A DNA stretch of 64,000 bases from Onchocerca lupi (taxonomy: Eukaryota > Nematoda > Chromadorea > Rhabditida > Onchocercidae), in assembly GCA_028564675.1 (NCBI GenBank), contig JAOVVO010000324.1, forward strand, positions 21,930 through 85,929, read 5' to 3'. Positions 51,503 through 63,966 of this stretch are shown in pieces (position 1 is the first letter of the stretch; each line of letters begins with the position of its first letter). The notes beneath the pieces are model-generated. The model worked only from the letters and a program-made list of their open reading frames with translations. It searched no databases and was not told where the DNA came from. The position numbers and the translations under genes are program-made.

Positions 51503-54500
51503 TCATGATGAGACCTTTAATTTACATATTGTTCGATCTTCAGTCCTTCTTCGTTCTTTACCTAATCCCAAACGTCCTTCCGGAGATGAATAATCTGAAC
51601 TGGTTGCGATTCCACTGGCATCAGTACTCAAATTTTGCAAATAGTCAAATTCTGCCAGAGCACTTAGTTCATTACGACCAAAACGTCGGAAAGTTGCCTG
51701 TCGCACAGCTCGCCGTGGAGGTACAAAGCGAACATTATCACCGCGACGTCTTAATTGCTTCTCTATTAATTCAATAGTGGTTGCTTCTTCATCTGACGAA
51801 AAACTGGTACCATCCTAGAAAATTCACATAAATGAAAAAAAACAAATGAATTAATGAAAATCGTGGAATAAGCTCATAAACTTAACTTCTATGAAATTCA
51901 CGACATTACATACTTACTAAATTTAGAAGCACTCTTAATCTTAAGTCCTCTTATTTATCTATACTTCTTGGTGACTCATAAGTTTTACAAAAAATAACTA
52001 ACCAAACTTTCGGAAAGCAATTCCCCACGAGTTGGCAAATGGGTTAGTTGCAGTAAACATTCTTGTGAAACGCTTTCTACTTCAGCCGTTGAAACCATCG
52101 ATGGTAATTCGCTGTCCGAATACGAACGCCTCAAAGGACTATGCGGTGACTTCACATATGATTTTTCATTTGTAGCCATTTGCTCCGAAGGTATATTAAC
52201 ACCCTAAAACCAAAATTAAGACTAAAAGTCTTTTGCATTCATTGCTTCTTTCTTCCTATTCTCTTCTCTTGGCATGTCACTGATAACTTGTAAAACTTAG
52301 CAAAAAAGACTTAAAATCTCTTAAAAACTTAAATCTCTATAAAAAATTAAGCAATATTGTAATTGGGTTCATAAAAAAAAGTCACTCAGTTTTTGAATTC
52401 GAATTTAAATAAGTTGGAGTTCAATCAGCCTAGCATTTGACTATCCAGTTTGAGTACACGTACGAGCTAAAGTTTAAAACAGTTAGGAAAAAGCACCTTT
52501 ATAGCTGGTGAACAAGCGGGTGTACTGCATTTTTTGTTACGGAAACTTTTCACTTCATCCGGTGCATCGCTAACATTTGAAATAAATGAATCGTCGTAAA
52601 GATTTGCATTTGAATGTGTGAGCGCACAAAGTGCTTCGCCAGCACCAACAATCGTTGAACCACATGATGGACAATTAACATTGCCTATACGTTCTACTTC
52701 ACGATATTGATTGTTCCTAAGCTGATTTTGTAGACCAATCTGTAAGAAGTATTATCATAGAAACAGTAACAAACCTCCGAAAATATGAAGCGATAGTATT
52801 AAGATTTATTTTTACATTCACAGAAAATATATAAATTACTGATTGCTAGTATCAGAATGTAAAAAATTTGAGTGACCAATTACTATAAAAGAAAAAATGA
52901 AATTTCTTTCTAAAAAGGAAACGAACTTTGTCTCAAATTGTCCCTCAATAATGCTAAATATACTATAAATAGATTTCCCATAAAAATATGACAGAAATTT
53001 CTCTTGAAAAAATATTTCTTACAATAATTATATCTGATTCGTGTAACTGTTTCCTCAGATTTGAATTCTTCCGTCTTTCTTGATCAATCCCTCGTTGCAT
53101 ATGCATAACAGTTCGACTAGCTTTCTCCAAATAACGCCTCATGTGATCTTTTTCTTTCTGGAAAAATAGTATCTAATAAATTCACTGCACTTGACATCTT
53201 TTTTGGACAGTACTTGATCAGTTAATAATGCCAAGTAATTTTTTAAAATAAATTGAATAACAGTCAATAACTTTTACTGATTCAATTTCACAACATCTAA
53301 AAATGATGCTCGTGAAAGCAAAATTCGATTTGATCGTTGTCGTTAAAAACAACGATCGCCGAAAGATTACATTTGATCAGCTAATTATCACACCTGTACA
53401 GCAATGATTTGTCCTTTGAAATAATGTCGCTCTTCTTTCAGACGTTTCCTTAATCTACGTATTTCAAATTCGTATTTCTGAATCTAAAAAACGAAATTTA
53501 GTTTAAGAAAATCTTTAAAAGTTATTTCAGTTTATAAAAACCTCATTTTCTGCAAAACTTGCGAAAACCATTCATTTTCCCATATCTTTGCCATTTGTGA
53601 CTTGAAAAGTCATTGCCTTCTATAAAACTTTAAAATAAAAAAATATTTTCTATTTCTCACTTTTAGTTAAAATTAGCAAACCTCAGCTTTAAATTGAGCG
53701 TCAGCTTTGGATTCCAAAAATGGTATCTGAGCACTCTGTGAACTATCTGTTGGACTAGGATCAGCGCTACCATATTCAGATGTCTTTATTTCCGCGTCTA
53801 GATTTCTAGCATCAGCTGCTATCCCAACACTTCTGAAATTACAGTGACGATGTTGACGTAAATGAAGAGTTCGAATTAACTGTATTATTCATACATCCAC
53901 CCATAATATCCAAATGAAATGAAGCATGACTGCAATTAGCACAAACTGTTACAAAGAGTATTCTGATAGAATATTTACATCAGCTTGAAAGACAAATCAA
54001 TCAGAATTACTTTATTTGCTGAGCAAATATATATGTATATAATCATAGATTGATAAAACACAAATATAGGCTTTAAATCTATCAGTAAAGATCTGCCTAC
54101 TAATCAATATATCATTAAATGCAATTTAAGAAGATTTTCTAGAAGTCATATTCTAACAGAATGAATTATTCTGGATGCTTAGTCCCAATAATTTGCTAAT
54201 TTAACAATTTATACAAATACGCGAAGGTAAACAAATAGAAGGTGATTTAACCCAAAAGTTAACAAATACTACAATAAAAGTGAATGAAACGAACTTGCTT
54301 TCAACCGAGTCGAACTTTTTGTTATTGTTAGATGATTTAGTCGGGAAAATGGAAACTCCTCCAGGACATGATCTAGTTTGTTTCCCTTTCTTTGGTGCCG
54401 TAATAACAGAATACGGCGCTGACGGTCGAGTCCATGATGCACCGCTTATATAGATAGCTTCCTTATCGGATCGCCAAGAAGGAATTGGTGAACAACATCG

Positions 54501-55342
54501 TAATGAACGACGTGCAGACTCTCTGCGGTTCTATAATGAAAAATAAGGTTCCGAAATAAAAGATTATTTAAAAAAATATTTGTTCGGTAAATAAAACAAC
54601 AAAACTCAGTTTGTTTGACAAAAGGTTGACGTGCCTTTATTTGAAAGACAAATCAATCAGAACTTCATTTACTTAGCAAATATATATTTATATAATCATA
54701 GATTAAGGTCCAACTTTTCTTATGTAATAAAAGAAAATAAAGCATAAATACGGGCTTTAAATCTATAAGTAAAGATTTGCCTACTAATCAATATCTCATT
54801 AAATGCAATTTACGAAAATTTTCTAGAATCGTACACTAAAAGAATGAATTATTCTAGATACTTGATCCCAATAATCAGCAATTTATATAGCATAAATGGT
54901 ACAAATATTTTGGATCTTGCGAGTTTTTCGATTTCAATGTTTGGTTATTCATCCAGACATGGAGGTCAATCAAGTATATTTCAAATCAAAAACAAAGATG
55001 GAAACGAGTTAAACAAGAGAAAAGAGAAGAGAACATTATTATTATTGATTCTGTATACCATTTCTAATTTTTTTCTTTTATTTTTTTTCTTCTAATATTT
55101 CTAATGCCACTCAATACATTGTGAAATCCGAATCAGTTATCTCATTAGTTCGAGCCGTTTTCCATTAGTTGGATAATGCGAACCGGTTGTCTTATTACTT
55201 CAAATAGATTTCTCATTAATTAGTTGCTAAACCAATCAAAGTAAAGAAGCAAATAAAACATCATTTTAACTCATAAACTTACAAGATCATCACAATCCTT
55301 GTGCTTTCTGAAACGAAAGATTTTAATCAACGACGATGCCAT
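51503..55342 (-). CDS. Unrecognised coiled-coil protein
   Basis: I do not recognise the family. Eight exons join in frame to 475 residues: 55283-55342, 54295-54530, 53682-53832, 53394-53483, 53023-53157, 52497-52739, 52003-52203 and 51503-51814. The N-terminus is basic (MASSLIKIFRFRKHKDCDD, RRESARRSLRCCSPIPS). Residues about 147-240 form a strongly charged coiled coil (EIRRLRKRLKEERHYFK, QERRKNSNLRKQLHES). A CPSC pair follows (NCPSCGSTIVG), which could be a lone zinc knuckle. The tail is Ser-rich with likely phosphosites (SPHSPLRRSYSDSELPS) and a basic stretch (RAVRQATFRRFGRN). The order recalls cytoskeletal or centrosomal adaptors, but that is only a resemblance. A TTTCAG at 55390-55395 (minus strand) may be a trans-splice acceptor. 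Confidence 0.8.
53985..54907. repeat. Direct repeat of about 230 bp flanking one exon
   Basis: Copies at 53985-54214 and 54641-54907 share TTGAAAGACAAATCAATCAG, TATATAATCATAGATT, GCCTACTAATCAATAT, CATTAAATGCAATTTA and AGAATGAATTATTCT in the same order. The second copy has an extra 35-40 bases after the AATCATAGATT block. The exon 54295-54530 of the coiled-coil gene lies between them, so one copy is in each flanking intron. Confidence 0.88.
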
Positions 55343-56029
55343 TTCATTTCGTAGTTTGCATCCAAAAGAACAAAAGTTTTACATACAATCTGAAATGGAA
55401 TATTTCAACAACTGATAATCAATGAAAAGTCAGTTATAATGATAAGAACCGATTTAACGAATGATTTGTTGGAAAGTTGACAATATATTACAACATATCC
55501 GGTTTTCCGATATGAATTAAATTGGTAAATACATAGCATTCATATAAATTAATTCAAAATATTTCGAGACTGGAGCATCATGGACGAAGTAAGAGTTCAT
55601 TAAAAGTTTTTGTCTTGCGGAACTTCTTATGAAATTCGAAAGACACTAAAACAAGATTCATCAGAGCACTTTGGTACTCACGACGACCTTTATCAGAACT
55701 TTCAGGCATTAGGATATAATTCATCAATACTATAATGCACACAAATAACTCCAAATTTTAGGAATTCGATTAAACAGTTGATAAATACGGGTTATCTTCC
55801 AGAAGATCTGTCTTATATATCTATCTCATAATGATGTAAGACATAGCAGAATGGATTCTGGAACAGTTTTTAATAAACCGAAAAAACAATGCCGCTAGAT
55901 GGCCTAGTTCGGCAGCTTATCTAGATAAATAAAACGGGAATCCTTTTATCATTCCAAGTTATTTCTGGAAAGGTCAACTAATTCGGTAATGTTCTTGATG
56001 CGATAATCGAACAATCTAATCATCTGATA

Positions 56030-56275
56030 ACAGTGACCGAATAATTTGGATAATATGACAAAATTGGATGACCGGACACAACAGTAATTTTAATTACGGA
56101 CAATTTAGATCACGAATAAGAGAATGATCGGACAATTAGAAAGATAACATAGTATGGATGACCTGTCATAATTTGAAAAACCGAATAATTTGAATAATTG
56201 GATGAAGTAAACAACTGGACGATATGGATGACCAGACAATATAAAAGGTCAAACAACTTGGATGACCTCATCTCT
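56030..56275. repeat. Degenerate satellite-like repeat
   Basis: Words such as GGATGACCGGACA, GGATGACCTGTCA, GGATGACCAGACA, CCGAATAATTTGGATAAT and CCGAATAATTTGAATAATTGG recur at irregular 20-60-base spacing. The pattern suggests a decayed tandem array. Open frames across it are a by-product. Confidence 0.7.
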
Positions 56276-56488
56276 CGAAAAAAGCGAATTCCAAAGACAA
56301 AATTACAACAACCCCCCACTCTAACACTTCCACAAAATACGGCGAGCACCGAACAATTTCTCAACTGTGGCGGAAGAAAGCATTGAATTGCGGCAATTTA
56401 AACTACAGAATTCTTTCAAAAAAAAAATTTGCTTTTACGGATTCTACAAAAATAGATACTTCAAAATGAACTGAACAATAGTAGTCAT

Positions 56489-56585
56489 TAGATTACACGC
56501 AAAATCATTATTAGTGAGTTAGACGCAAAAGTGACAGTTTATGAGTTACGTGCAAAATTAAGATTTACAGGGTTGCAAATTTATA
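56489..56585. repeat. 27-bp tandem repeat, three to four copies
   Basis: AGATTACACGCAAAATCATT, AGTTAGACGCAAAAGTGACA and AGTTACGTGCAAAATTAAGA follow each other at 27-base intervals, then a weaker GGTTGCAAATTT copy. Confidence 0.75.
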
Positions 56586-56762
56586 ATTTAATTTTTGTTT
56601 CTAATTTTGTTTTAGCACATGCTCACTTAAAAATTGACAAATTACTGAAGAAGCCATCGCTTTAAATTAGTAGTATCTTCCTAGAAGAGTTAATAATATT
56701 ACTCAAAATAAAAGTAATAGATCACTCCTTCCAACAAAGTTAGCCGATGCCAAGTAGATGCT

Positions 56763-56995
56763 AATTCATTTGTTTATTCATTCATTCAGTCATTCATTCA
56801 TTCAACCCATTCATTCATTCATTCATTCATTCATTCATTCATTCATTCATTCATTCATTCATTCATTCATTCAATCCATTCATTCACTCATTCATTCATT
56901 CATCCATTCAATCATTTAAGTATCGATTTATTCATTCATTCATCCATTTAAGTATCGATTTATTCATTCATTCATGAAATGAAAGTTATTCTTTC
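56763..56995. repeat. ATTC tetranucleotide microsatellite
   Basis: More than thirty ATTC units, mostly perfect between 56800 and 56875, then interrupted by AATC, ATCC and two copies of a TTTAAGTATCGATTTATTCA-like segment (56917-56965). Confidence 0.95.
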
Positions 56996-57479
56996 AGTCA
57001 TTCCGTATCGATTTCTTCATTCATTAATTGATCTGTACAGATATTATTTACCTGTTGTTGATGTCATTAATTAATTATATTTAAGCCATTCTCAATCTTC
57101 CTTTCTTTATTCCGAAGCGGATAGCGTCATATTCATTGAACTATGTGTACGTCATTATTACATGCCTTATTATATTATATCGAATTCCGAATATTAATGA
57201 TGATATTCTTCTGCCTTTTTAACAAATCTATAATTATTTCAGGTTTGCTTGCTTAATTTCTCACATGTTTCCTATAATACATCGAAGATTAAAGAGAAAA
57301 ATGGCACAACGAGACATGTGAGAAAATTATGCATTAATTACTTTTGAAGGGGATATTACGCCTGAACAAGAATATTACATGTGAAGCCTCAAATCTAAGG
57401 TCAAGTTGTTTAGTAGTTTTTCGCCGTGATATTGCTGAATTCTAAAATATGTTTTTTAAAGTACGAAGTGTTATTTAGA

Positions 57480-58555
57480 TCATCTTGATCTTTTAATAAC
57501 AATAATATGCTGGAAATGCATGTATATAATTATTGAAGACTGGCTGGACTCGGCCAAGCTTCTGACAGAAAAAAAAAGAGGAAGTGTTTCTAAAATGTTT
57601 AATTTCGCAGTACTGGTAGAAAAACAATATTTTTGTTGTTCCATTGTCTGTGTAGATATAGAGATTGTCTGGTTGCCGATTCTGGAAGACGGAACATATA
57701 ATTTTCCATGTGGAAGCAATCGGTCTCTAGATTTAAATCGCACAATTCCAACGATTGACTCTGAGTTTTGTTGATGATGAATGCAAATGCCAATCGAATT
57801 GGGTATTGCAATCTCTTAAACTGAAATGGCATATCCGTTGGAATCATAGGAATGCCAGGAATAAGGACATCTTCACCTTTGAAAAAGTCTTGTCAAGATT
57901 TTCGCTTTATGGCATTGCTCATTAATTTTTTTACTAAACCGTGCGTCGTTGCAAGGTTTTGACTGTTTGATGTTTTGCAACATGATAATTGGCATGCCAA
58001 TTTCAATTGTAGTACGTGCGGTGGCGTCCCTGGCAGATGGAGTGAATTCAGAGAATTTTGTTGGATAATTAACCGCTTCATCTACTTCTACAACAATGTC
58101 GACGTAGTTATATGTGACTTCCTCGCTTTGAATGTTGGACTGAATAATACTGTAAGTTCGTAGATGTTTTTGTTCTTGGCCGCAAGAACAGCTCGTATAC
58201 TCAGCCAATCATGATTTTTATAATTAGTTTGAATATTGGGTATATTTTTGCAAACATTTCTTTCGACGTCTCTAAATTGCAGAAGTTATGAGGCAATAAA
58301 ATTCGTCAGATCAACCGGCACATTTCCATCGCCAGTTTCCAGCAGATGATGTGAAAATATCAGCTTCTTTAGCTGGACGCGCATATTTGTGATTTTAATG
58401 TCTTTACGTGTCACCACAAAGTAGAAATTGAACTTGTGATTGAACTTGAACTTGAATTCCTGCTGCCGTCGAACTGTGCGACTAAAACTGATTGAAGATC
58501 GAAGTCCTAATCTTTTAAATCTCTGGAATTTTTCCTCCTCCTGCATGTCGCCTTA
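57480..58555 (-). pseudogene. Broken Helitron-type (PIF1-like) helicase, C-terminal half
   Basis: Helitron transposons carry a Rep domain joined to a PIF1-family helicase. Minus-strand frames here hold helicase motifs in the right order but spread over several frames: TNMRVQLKKL and GDGNVPVDLTNF (58555-58286); NYPTKFSEF (58208 frame); GTPPHVLQLKL (58081 frame); GMPIIMLQN (58208 frame again); RLQYPIRLAFAFIINKTQSQ (57847 frame); HGKLYVPSSR (57743 frame). At least four frameshifts show it is dead. The N-terminal Rep part is not seen. Confidence 0.8.
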
Positions 58556-58599
58556 TGATTGGTTGACCTTACACTTTATAACAGGAAATATACGTAGTC

Positions 58600-58810
58600 A
58601 ATAGATTCAGTTGCTCACTACTTTTATCTGTAACAGATGCAATAGGTTAAAAAAAAGTAAGTACATCAATACAGAAACACGCGCCTATTCGAATGCAAGG
58701 CTATATCATAATTTCAAAGTAATCGGTAAAAAACTTACAATGTTGTGTTGAAAGTAACAACAAACATTTACATTTTTATTTATATAAAGTCAATAATTTT
58801 GGTTTTTGGT
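58600..58810 (+). mobile_element. Dispersed repeat, copy 3 (Helitron-associated type)
   Basis: The order is GCTCACTACTTTTATCTGTA, ACACGCGCCTATTCGAATGC, ATAATTTCAAAGTAATCGG and AACAAACATTTACATTTTTATTTATATA (given here as two adjoining blocks at 58762-58790). It lies directly beside the broken helicase, which supports a common mobile-element origin of the repeat. Confidence 0.7.
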
Positions 58811-61465
58811 TGACTTTCTATCATTGCTGTTTTCTTTAATTACGGATTTATGCAGTCTGCAAAAGAGTTCCAAAGAGTTCCGAAAAAAAAGGTTTTTTTC
58901 CATAAACTTTTGAAATTATTCGGAATCTACTTCTGAGTAATTTCGAAATTTATGAAAATGGAGAAGGATACGATATGAGATGACGTGACTGATGTATATA
59001 TCAAATAGTATCGTAATGGCAAATGTTATTATCCATCCTCTTAATGGATGACTTAGTTAATTGAATTGTGATCCGAAAAGATGAAAATTAAATTTTTCGA
59101 GCATTTTTGTAATTTTTCATTTTTTTTTCTTTTAATCATAAAATGAAAAGCATCATTTGAGTTCAGTTTTCATTATCATTTCTTTCTTTACCTTCTCTTT
59201 CCTTATCTTTTCTGACAATCCATTAATATTTCATCCTTATTTCTTATATTTTTCTCTTTATTTCTTGCCTTATTTTTATAAGAATCAGATTTTTTTCTTT
59301 GCATTTTCATTCTTCGAATATATTTTTTTTTAAATGATATTTTAATGTTATATATTTTATCATTAAAGAAAGAAAAAATATTACATATTATTTCAAAATT
59401 ATTGTTATATTCAGCAATAAGTGAAGGCGAAAAAAAAAAGGTGAGAGAGTAGTAGAGCTGCGAAAAAAAAAGACATATCTTTTGACCTAGAAAAAAATTA
59501 CTGACAAAAGATATAAATTTAAAGAAAATCAATTTGCGAAATAGATCAAATGAATATGAAGGGAAAATTCTAATATTAGGCGAATAATAAATAATTTGAA
59601 TTAATCTAATAATAGGCAAACAATTTATATTTTATGGTTTGCGATGAAGTTAAAATAGAAAATCAATGTAATTTCATAGAATGCGATTAGAAAGCATCTT
59701 ATTCAGGTTAATTTTTCAGCAATAGCATTTCTGTCTTTTTTTTTTTTTTCAAATAATATATGTGTTTGGCCGTTTATATGCATAAATGTCTGTCATTAAT
59801 TATAACTCCAAAACTTTCATTCCATTAGTATTATTTTTAAGTCCAAAATGGATCTTTCCATCCAGCAAACAGCGTGTAGAATGTGAAGCCCAGGGAAAAA
59901 TAGCCTAGCAAAAAACAATTTATTTCATTTTTAGGCCTAATATTCTAATCATCTCTGCACTCATTTTTTCAACTTATCTTAGGCATTCCTCTTCCTATTT
60001 TGATCTTAACAACCAACCCTAATTAATTGATCAGTAAACTATATCAACTATATCCATCCTATTCCTTCATTATTCAGTTTTCAAATTCAAATTAAAGGAA
60101 ATTCGATAACATTTATTCAGCAATTATCATGTACCAAGAATATAATTCCAAAAATTTTTTTTCTTTTTCTTTTTTTTTCTTTTTTTGAGAATTAATGCAT
60201 TTTGAAAAATAAAAATTTTTATCATCGAAATATGAAATTTAGTTTTAACTTTTCGAAATTCTTATAATGTAATTTTGTCTACTGTATGAATCAAAGTAAG
60301 CCAAATTGATGTAAATAATAATAGAGAACAATATATTCATATTAATTAGCATAGTTTTGATAATAAAAATTATATTTTAAAATGCCCTTAATGGGAAATA
60401 GGACTAATTCTGTTTCACATTAATTACAGCATTATTGAACACATCGGGATTTTCTAAGCTTATTTTCTATGCTTCTAAGATTTTCCTGGCCTATTTTCTA
60501 ACCTTTATCAGACCATTCCGCTACAATGGCTATTTTGTGATGGAATAAAATTTTCATATCTGTTGTTGCAACAGATTAGTTTCTGGTAATGAGTTTATTT
60601 AAAAATCATAAAATCTGGAGAAAAAAAATTTTTTTCTTAGTGTAAATGAATTTTGCGAAGAGGAAAAAATTTTATTTTTTCGTAGTACAAATTAGACTAT
60701 CTTAATTTTAGCGTGGCCTATTTGAAACCTGAAAAGATTTTTGAGCAAATTTTAGGCAGAAATAGTGAAAAACAGATTTAGTGATCTGCTTTCTAACAAA
60801 AAAAAAAAAGTCTGATAATATATTAAAAGCAAAGATATGATATTCAATTTCTTAATCAAATTTGATACATATTTTTAAAATTCAAAAATTACAATAAAAT
60901 TATTATTAGTTTAATTTTATATTTCGATCTTTAATAATTTGTATGATTAAATTTATAACAATACATAGCAACTGATTCAAAAGATTTTCTTTTTGAAAAA
61001 GTTCCGTAGTCTGATTTATGCTGATTAATAGTAGTAGCAAAGAAAAATTGAAAGTGCCCGATTAAGAAAAGTGATAACCAAAATTGGAAATCAAAAATTT
61101 TAACTGCAAAAATTTATCAAAAAGAAAAAAAATAAAAACAAAAAAAAAACTTTTTTCAAAATTAAATGAAATGAATTTTTTCCAAAAATTTTGGATGATT
61201 GATATTAGATCATATATTAATATACTTTAGTCTATATTTGTTTTTTCAGATTTCTCTTTTTCTCTTCCGCTCTTCGATTTCAAAGGTGTATTTCGCAAAG
61301 CTCAATATTTTGAAAGTTGAAATGAAACAAACCTTCTTTTGTTGATTTAGGTTGTTTACATCAGTTCATAAGGAATTTATGAAAGAATCAGAAACTTTCT
61401 GAATTACATTTTCTAGCTCCATTAACCTTTTTTCCATTCCTTGGCATATCAAAAATTTTTTTCTC

Positions 61466-61830
61466 ATTTCTTTGCGGTACTGTCGATACAGTATTCCTTT
61501 TCATCTTTCTACGATACATTCGATTCAGTATTTCATCTGCGGTACTTTCATTGCAGTATTTTTTCATCTATAATACATTCGATGCAATATTTCTTTCAAT
61601 TCAACCGTATTTTCGATGCAGCGCTCTTTTTCATCTTCTTACGACACATTCAATTCAATATTTTATCCACAGTATATTCGGTGCAATATTTCTTTTCATC
61701 CTACGGTATTTTCAATACAGTGTTTTTTCATCTCTTTATGATACATTCGGGCAGTGTTCTTCTCATCTTACGAAACTTTTAACACAGTGTTTCTTTTCAT
61801 TCTTTCACAGTACATTTAATTCAGGGTACT
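61466..61830. repeat. Minisatellite, about 33-bp unit, about eleven copies
   Basis: Successive units follow the pattern TACGATACATTCGATTCAGT then ATTTCTTTTCATCT, with substitutions and small indels; examples start near 61509, 61542, 61573, 61606, 61640, 61672, 61705 and 61737. Two overlapping open frames here arise from the repeat, because the unit lacks stops in two frames. Confidence 0.88.
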
Positions 61831-62901
61831 GTGGATTAAATTTAAAGTGAGATTAAAGAACATCATGATAATATGATACTGTCATATTATTCATTCCATT
61901 CAAGTATCGTAGTTTATCATAGTTATGAAATTATTTATTTGATTTTTTAATAAAAGTGTCTTCAGTTTATATGTTTCTTTTAATCTTTCTAACAAGTCTA
62001 GTCAAGAAATAAAAAAAAAAGAAAAGAACATCTGAACGGAACAGATTAATGGGAGACCAAAATACGGTAGGAAAATATGATCGACTAAATGAAAGTAAAA
62101 AAGGAAATTGAAAGAAGATATATGAACGGATAAATTATTGTGAATGAATAAAATGAAATAAAATAAAATGAATGAATGAATGAAATGATTAATAAATAAC
62201 GGACAAATGAAATGAATGTGTGTCTGTTGGCAATTTTTTTTTTTTTTTTTAATTTCTTTTCGGTTAATTTCCCTTCCTCTTTTTTCTCGAGTAATTAATC
62301 TAGCTATTGTTTTTTCTTTTTTTTTTTTTTTTGCTGCATATAAAATTTTAAACATTCAGCTAAGCTCAACCTAGCATCAGCTTCTTTCTAGTTTTTCTTC
62401 ATCATTTCTCGACTTTCTTCTCGTTTCATTTCTCTACTAACAAGAGAGAGAGCAACTTGCTAGCTTGTTTGCTTATGCTTTCTAGCTTAAAACTTATCGA
62501 TCGAGAAATGAAACTAAGCTTTAGCCTTATTCCTCCTCTTACATATACTTTTTTATTTCTATACACACAGAGATTCTAAACTTACAGCAAAAGGGACTGA
62601 TATATCTCATATCATCTTCTCCCGCCTTCTACCAGAATTGTATCCATTCATCCTGATTTTCATTATAATCGATTTTGAAACTTAATTGCTATCATTAAAA
62701 TTTATCGATTTTTTGATACAATTTCTCTAAAAGATTTATTTTATTCTTGTTTTTTTCTCTTTTCTCTTTCTTTTTTTTTGTAAATTATGCTCATTTTATT
62801 TACAAAACTTTATTTGTAAGATATTTATAAGTTTAAATTTATTCAAAGATATTTATAATTTTAATTTCGTGAAAATTTGTGTACGAATTTTTAGAGAATA
62901 T

Positions 62902-62937
<36 letters not shown>

Positions 62938-63966
62938 GACAAATAGTTTGAAATGTTGCTATATCTAGTGTAAAAAATTAATTACAAAATGGAATATATA
63001 TTTCGATGCTATAGCATTATGAATTTATGGAACTTATGTAGTTTAATGGAATTTGCGTGATAAATCATTTAATTAGTAATCGGAAATATTTCTTAATAAT
63101 ATTGGCAAAACAAATTGAATTTATTTCTTGTTTATTCAACATTTTCGTTTACTTGAAATTCTTTAAATAATGTAACTCACAAGAATATCATTTTTATCCA
63201 TTCAGATCAATTTTATTCTTACCACTTCATTTCTTTTTTTTTTAAATCAATATTCTACACAAATATTTTCTCGGAAACAACTTATTTCAACAAAGTGAGC
63301 AAAAATTTTCACAAAATTGTAATTATCATCTCATTTGAATAAAATTTTCTGCCCACAAAATGAAATAATAGTTCAGGAACGTTAATGTCTCGGAGAGAAA
63401 GAAAAAAGTTGAGAAATGAAACAAAATTGAGCACTCATTTTAAATGAAGCATAAAATATTTTCTTCGTTCGCTTCTCTGCATCAAATTTTATTCCTATTA
63501 AATATCTTTCATTTCGTATTTTTTTCATCTAATTTTTTTAATTCATTTGATTTTAATTTTTTTTTCTATTATTTTACCGAAATATATCGATTTATTTCAA
63601 TTTTACAGTAAAAAAGTGTTTTTTTCTATTATAATTATTTGCTCTATTTCTTTCTAAATTTAAATAAAAAATAGAATTTTGGTCAATGAATCTTTCAATG
63701 TTAATAACCTGACATCATAGGAAATTAAGAGAGGAAATTTTTTTTTTTAGCTTGCGATAAAATTCATTGACCGGAAATCATATCATAAATTAAATTAAAA
63801 AAAGCAATGATTTTAAAGTGTTCTTTTCTGTCTATTGTTAAAAAAAAATGAATTGATATGCTTAAAGTATCATACTGGTACTTCTGAGTAAAATAGTATA
63901 TTTTAAATATCCAATTGATAATTCTGAATGAATTAATATATTCTAAAATATTAAATTGATAATTCG

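Larger units (their letters stand above)
55343..57479. other. Gene-free region with decayed satellites
   Basis: It starts with the probable 5' untranslated part of the coiled-coil gene. Degenerate GGATGACCGGACAATTTGA-like repeats cover about 56030-56275, a 27-base repeat lies at 56489-56585 and an ATTC microsatellite at 56763-56995. An 11-base inverted pair TTTCTCACATG / CATGTGAGAAA lies at 57257-57336. No gene can be supported. Confidence 0.6.

Noticed and set aside
56763..56995. CRISPR-like regular repeat
   Set aside because: It is a simple ATTC microsatellite without unique spacers, in a eukaryotic context.
59203..59619. Minus-strand open frame of 138 codons
   Set aside because: Lys/Phe/Ile-rich product of AT-rich DNA with no domain and no splice sites.
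61441..61850. Two overlapping plus-strand open frames
   Set aside because: Explained by the 33-bp minisatellite.
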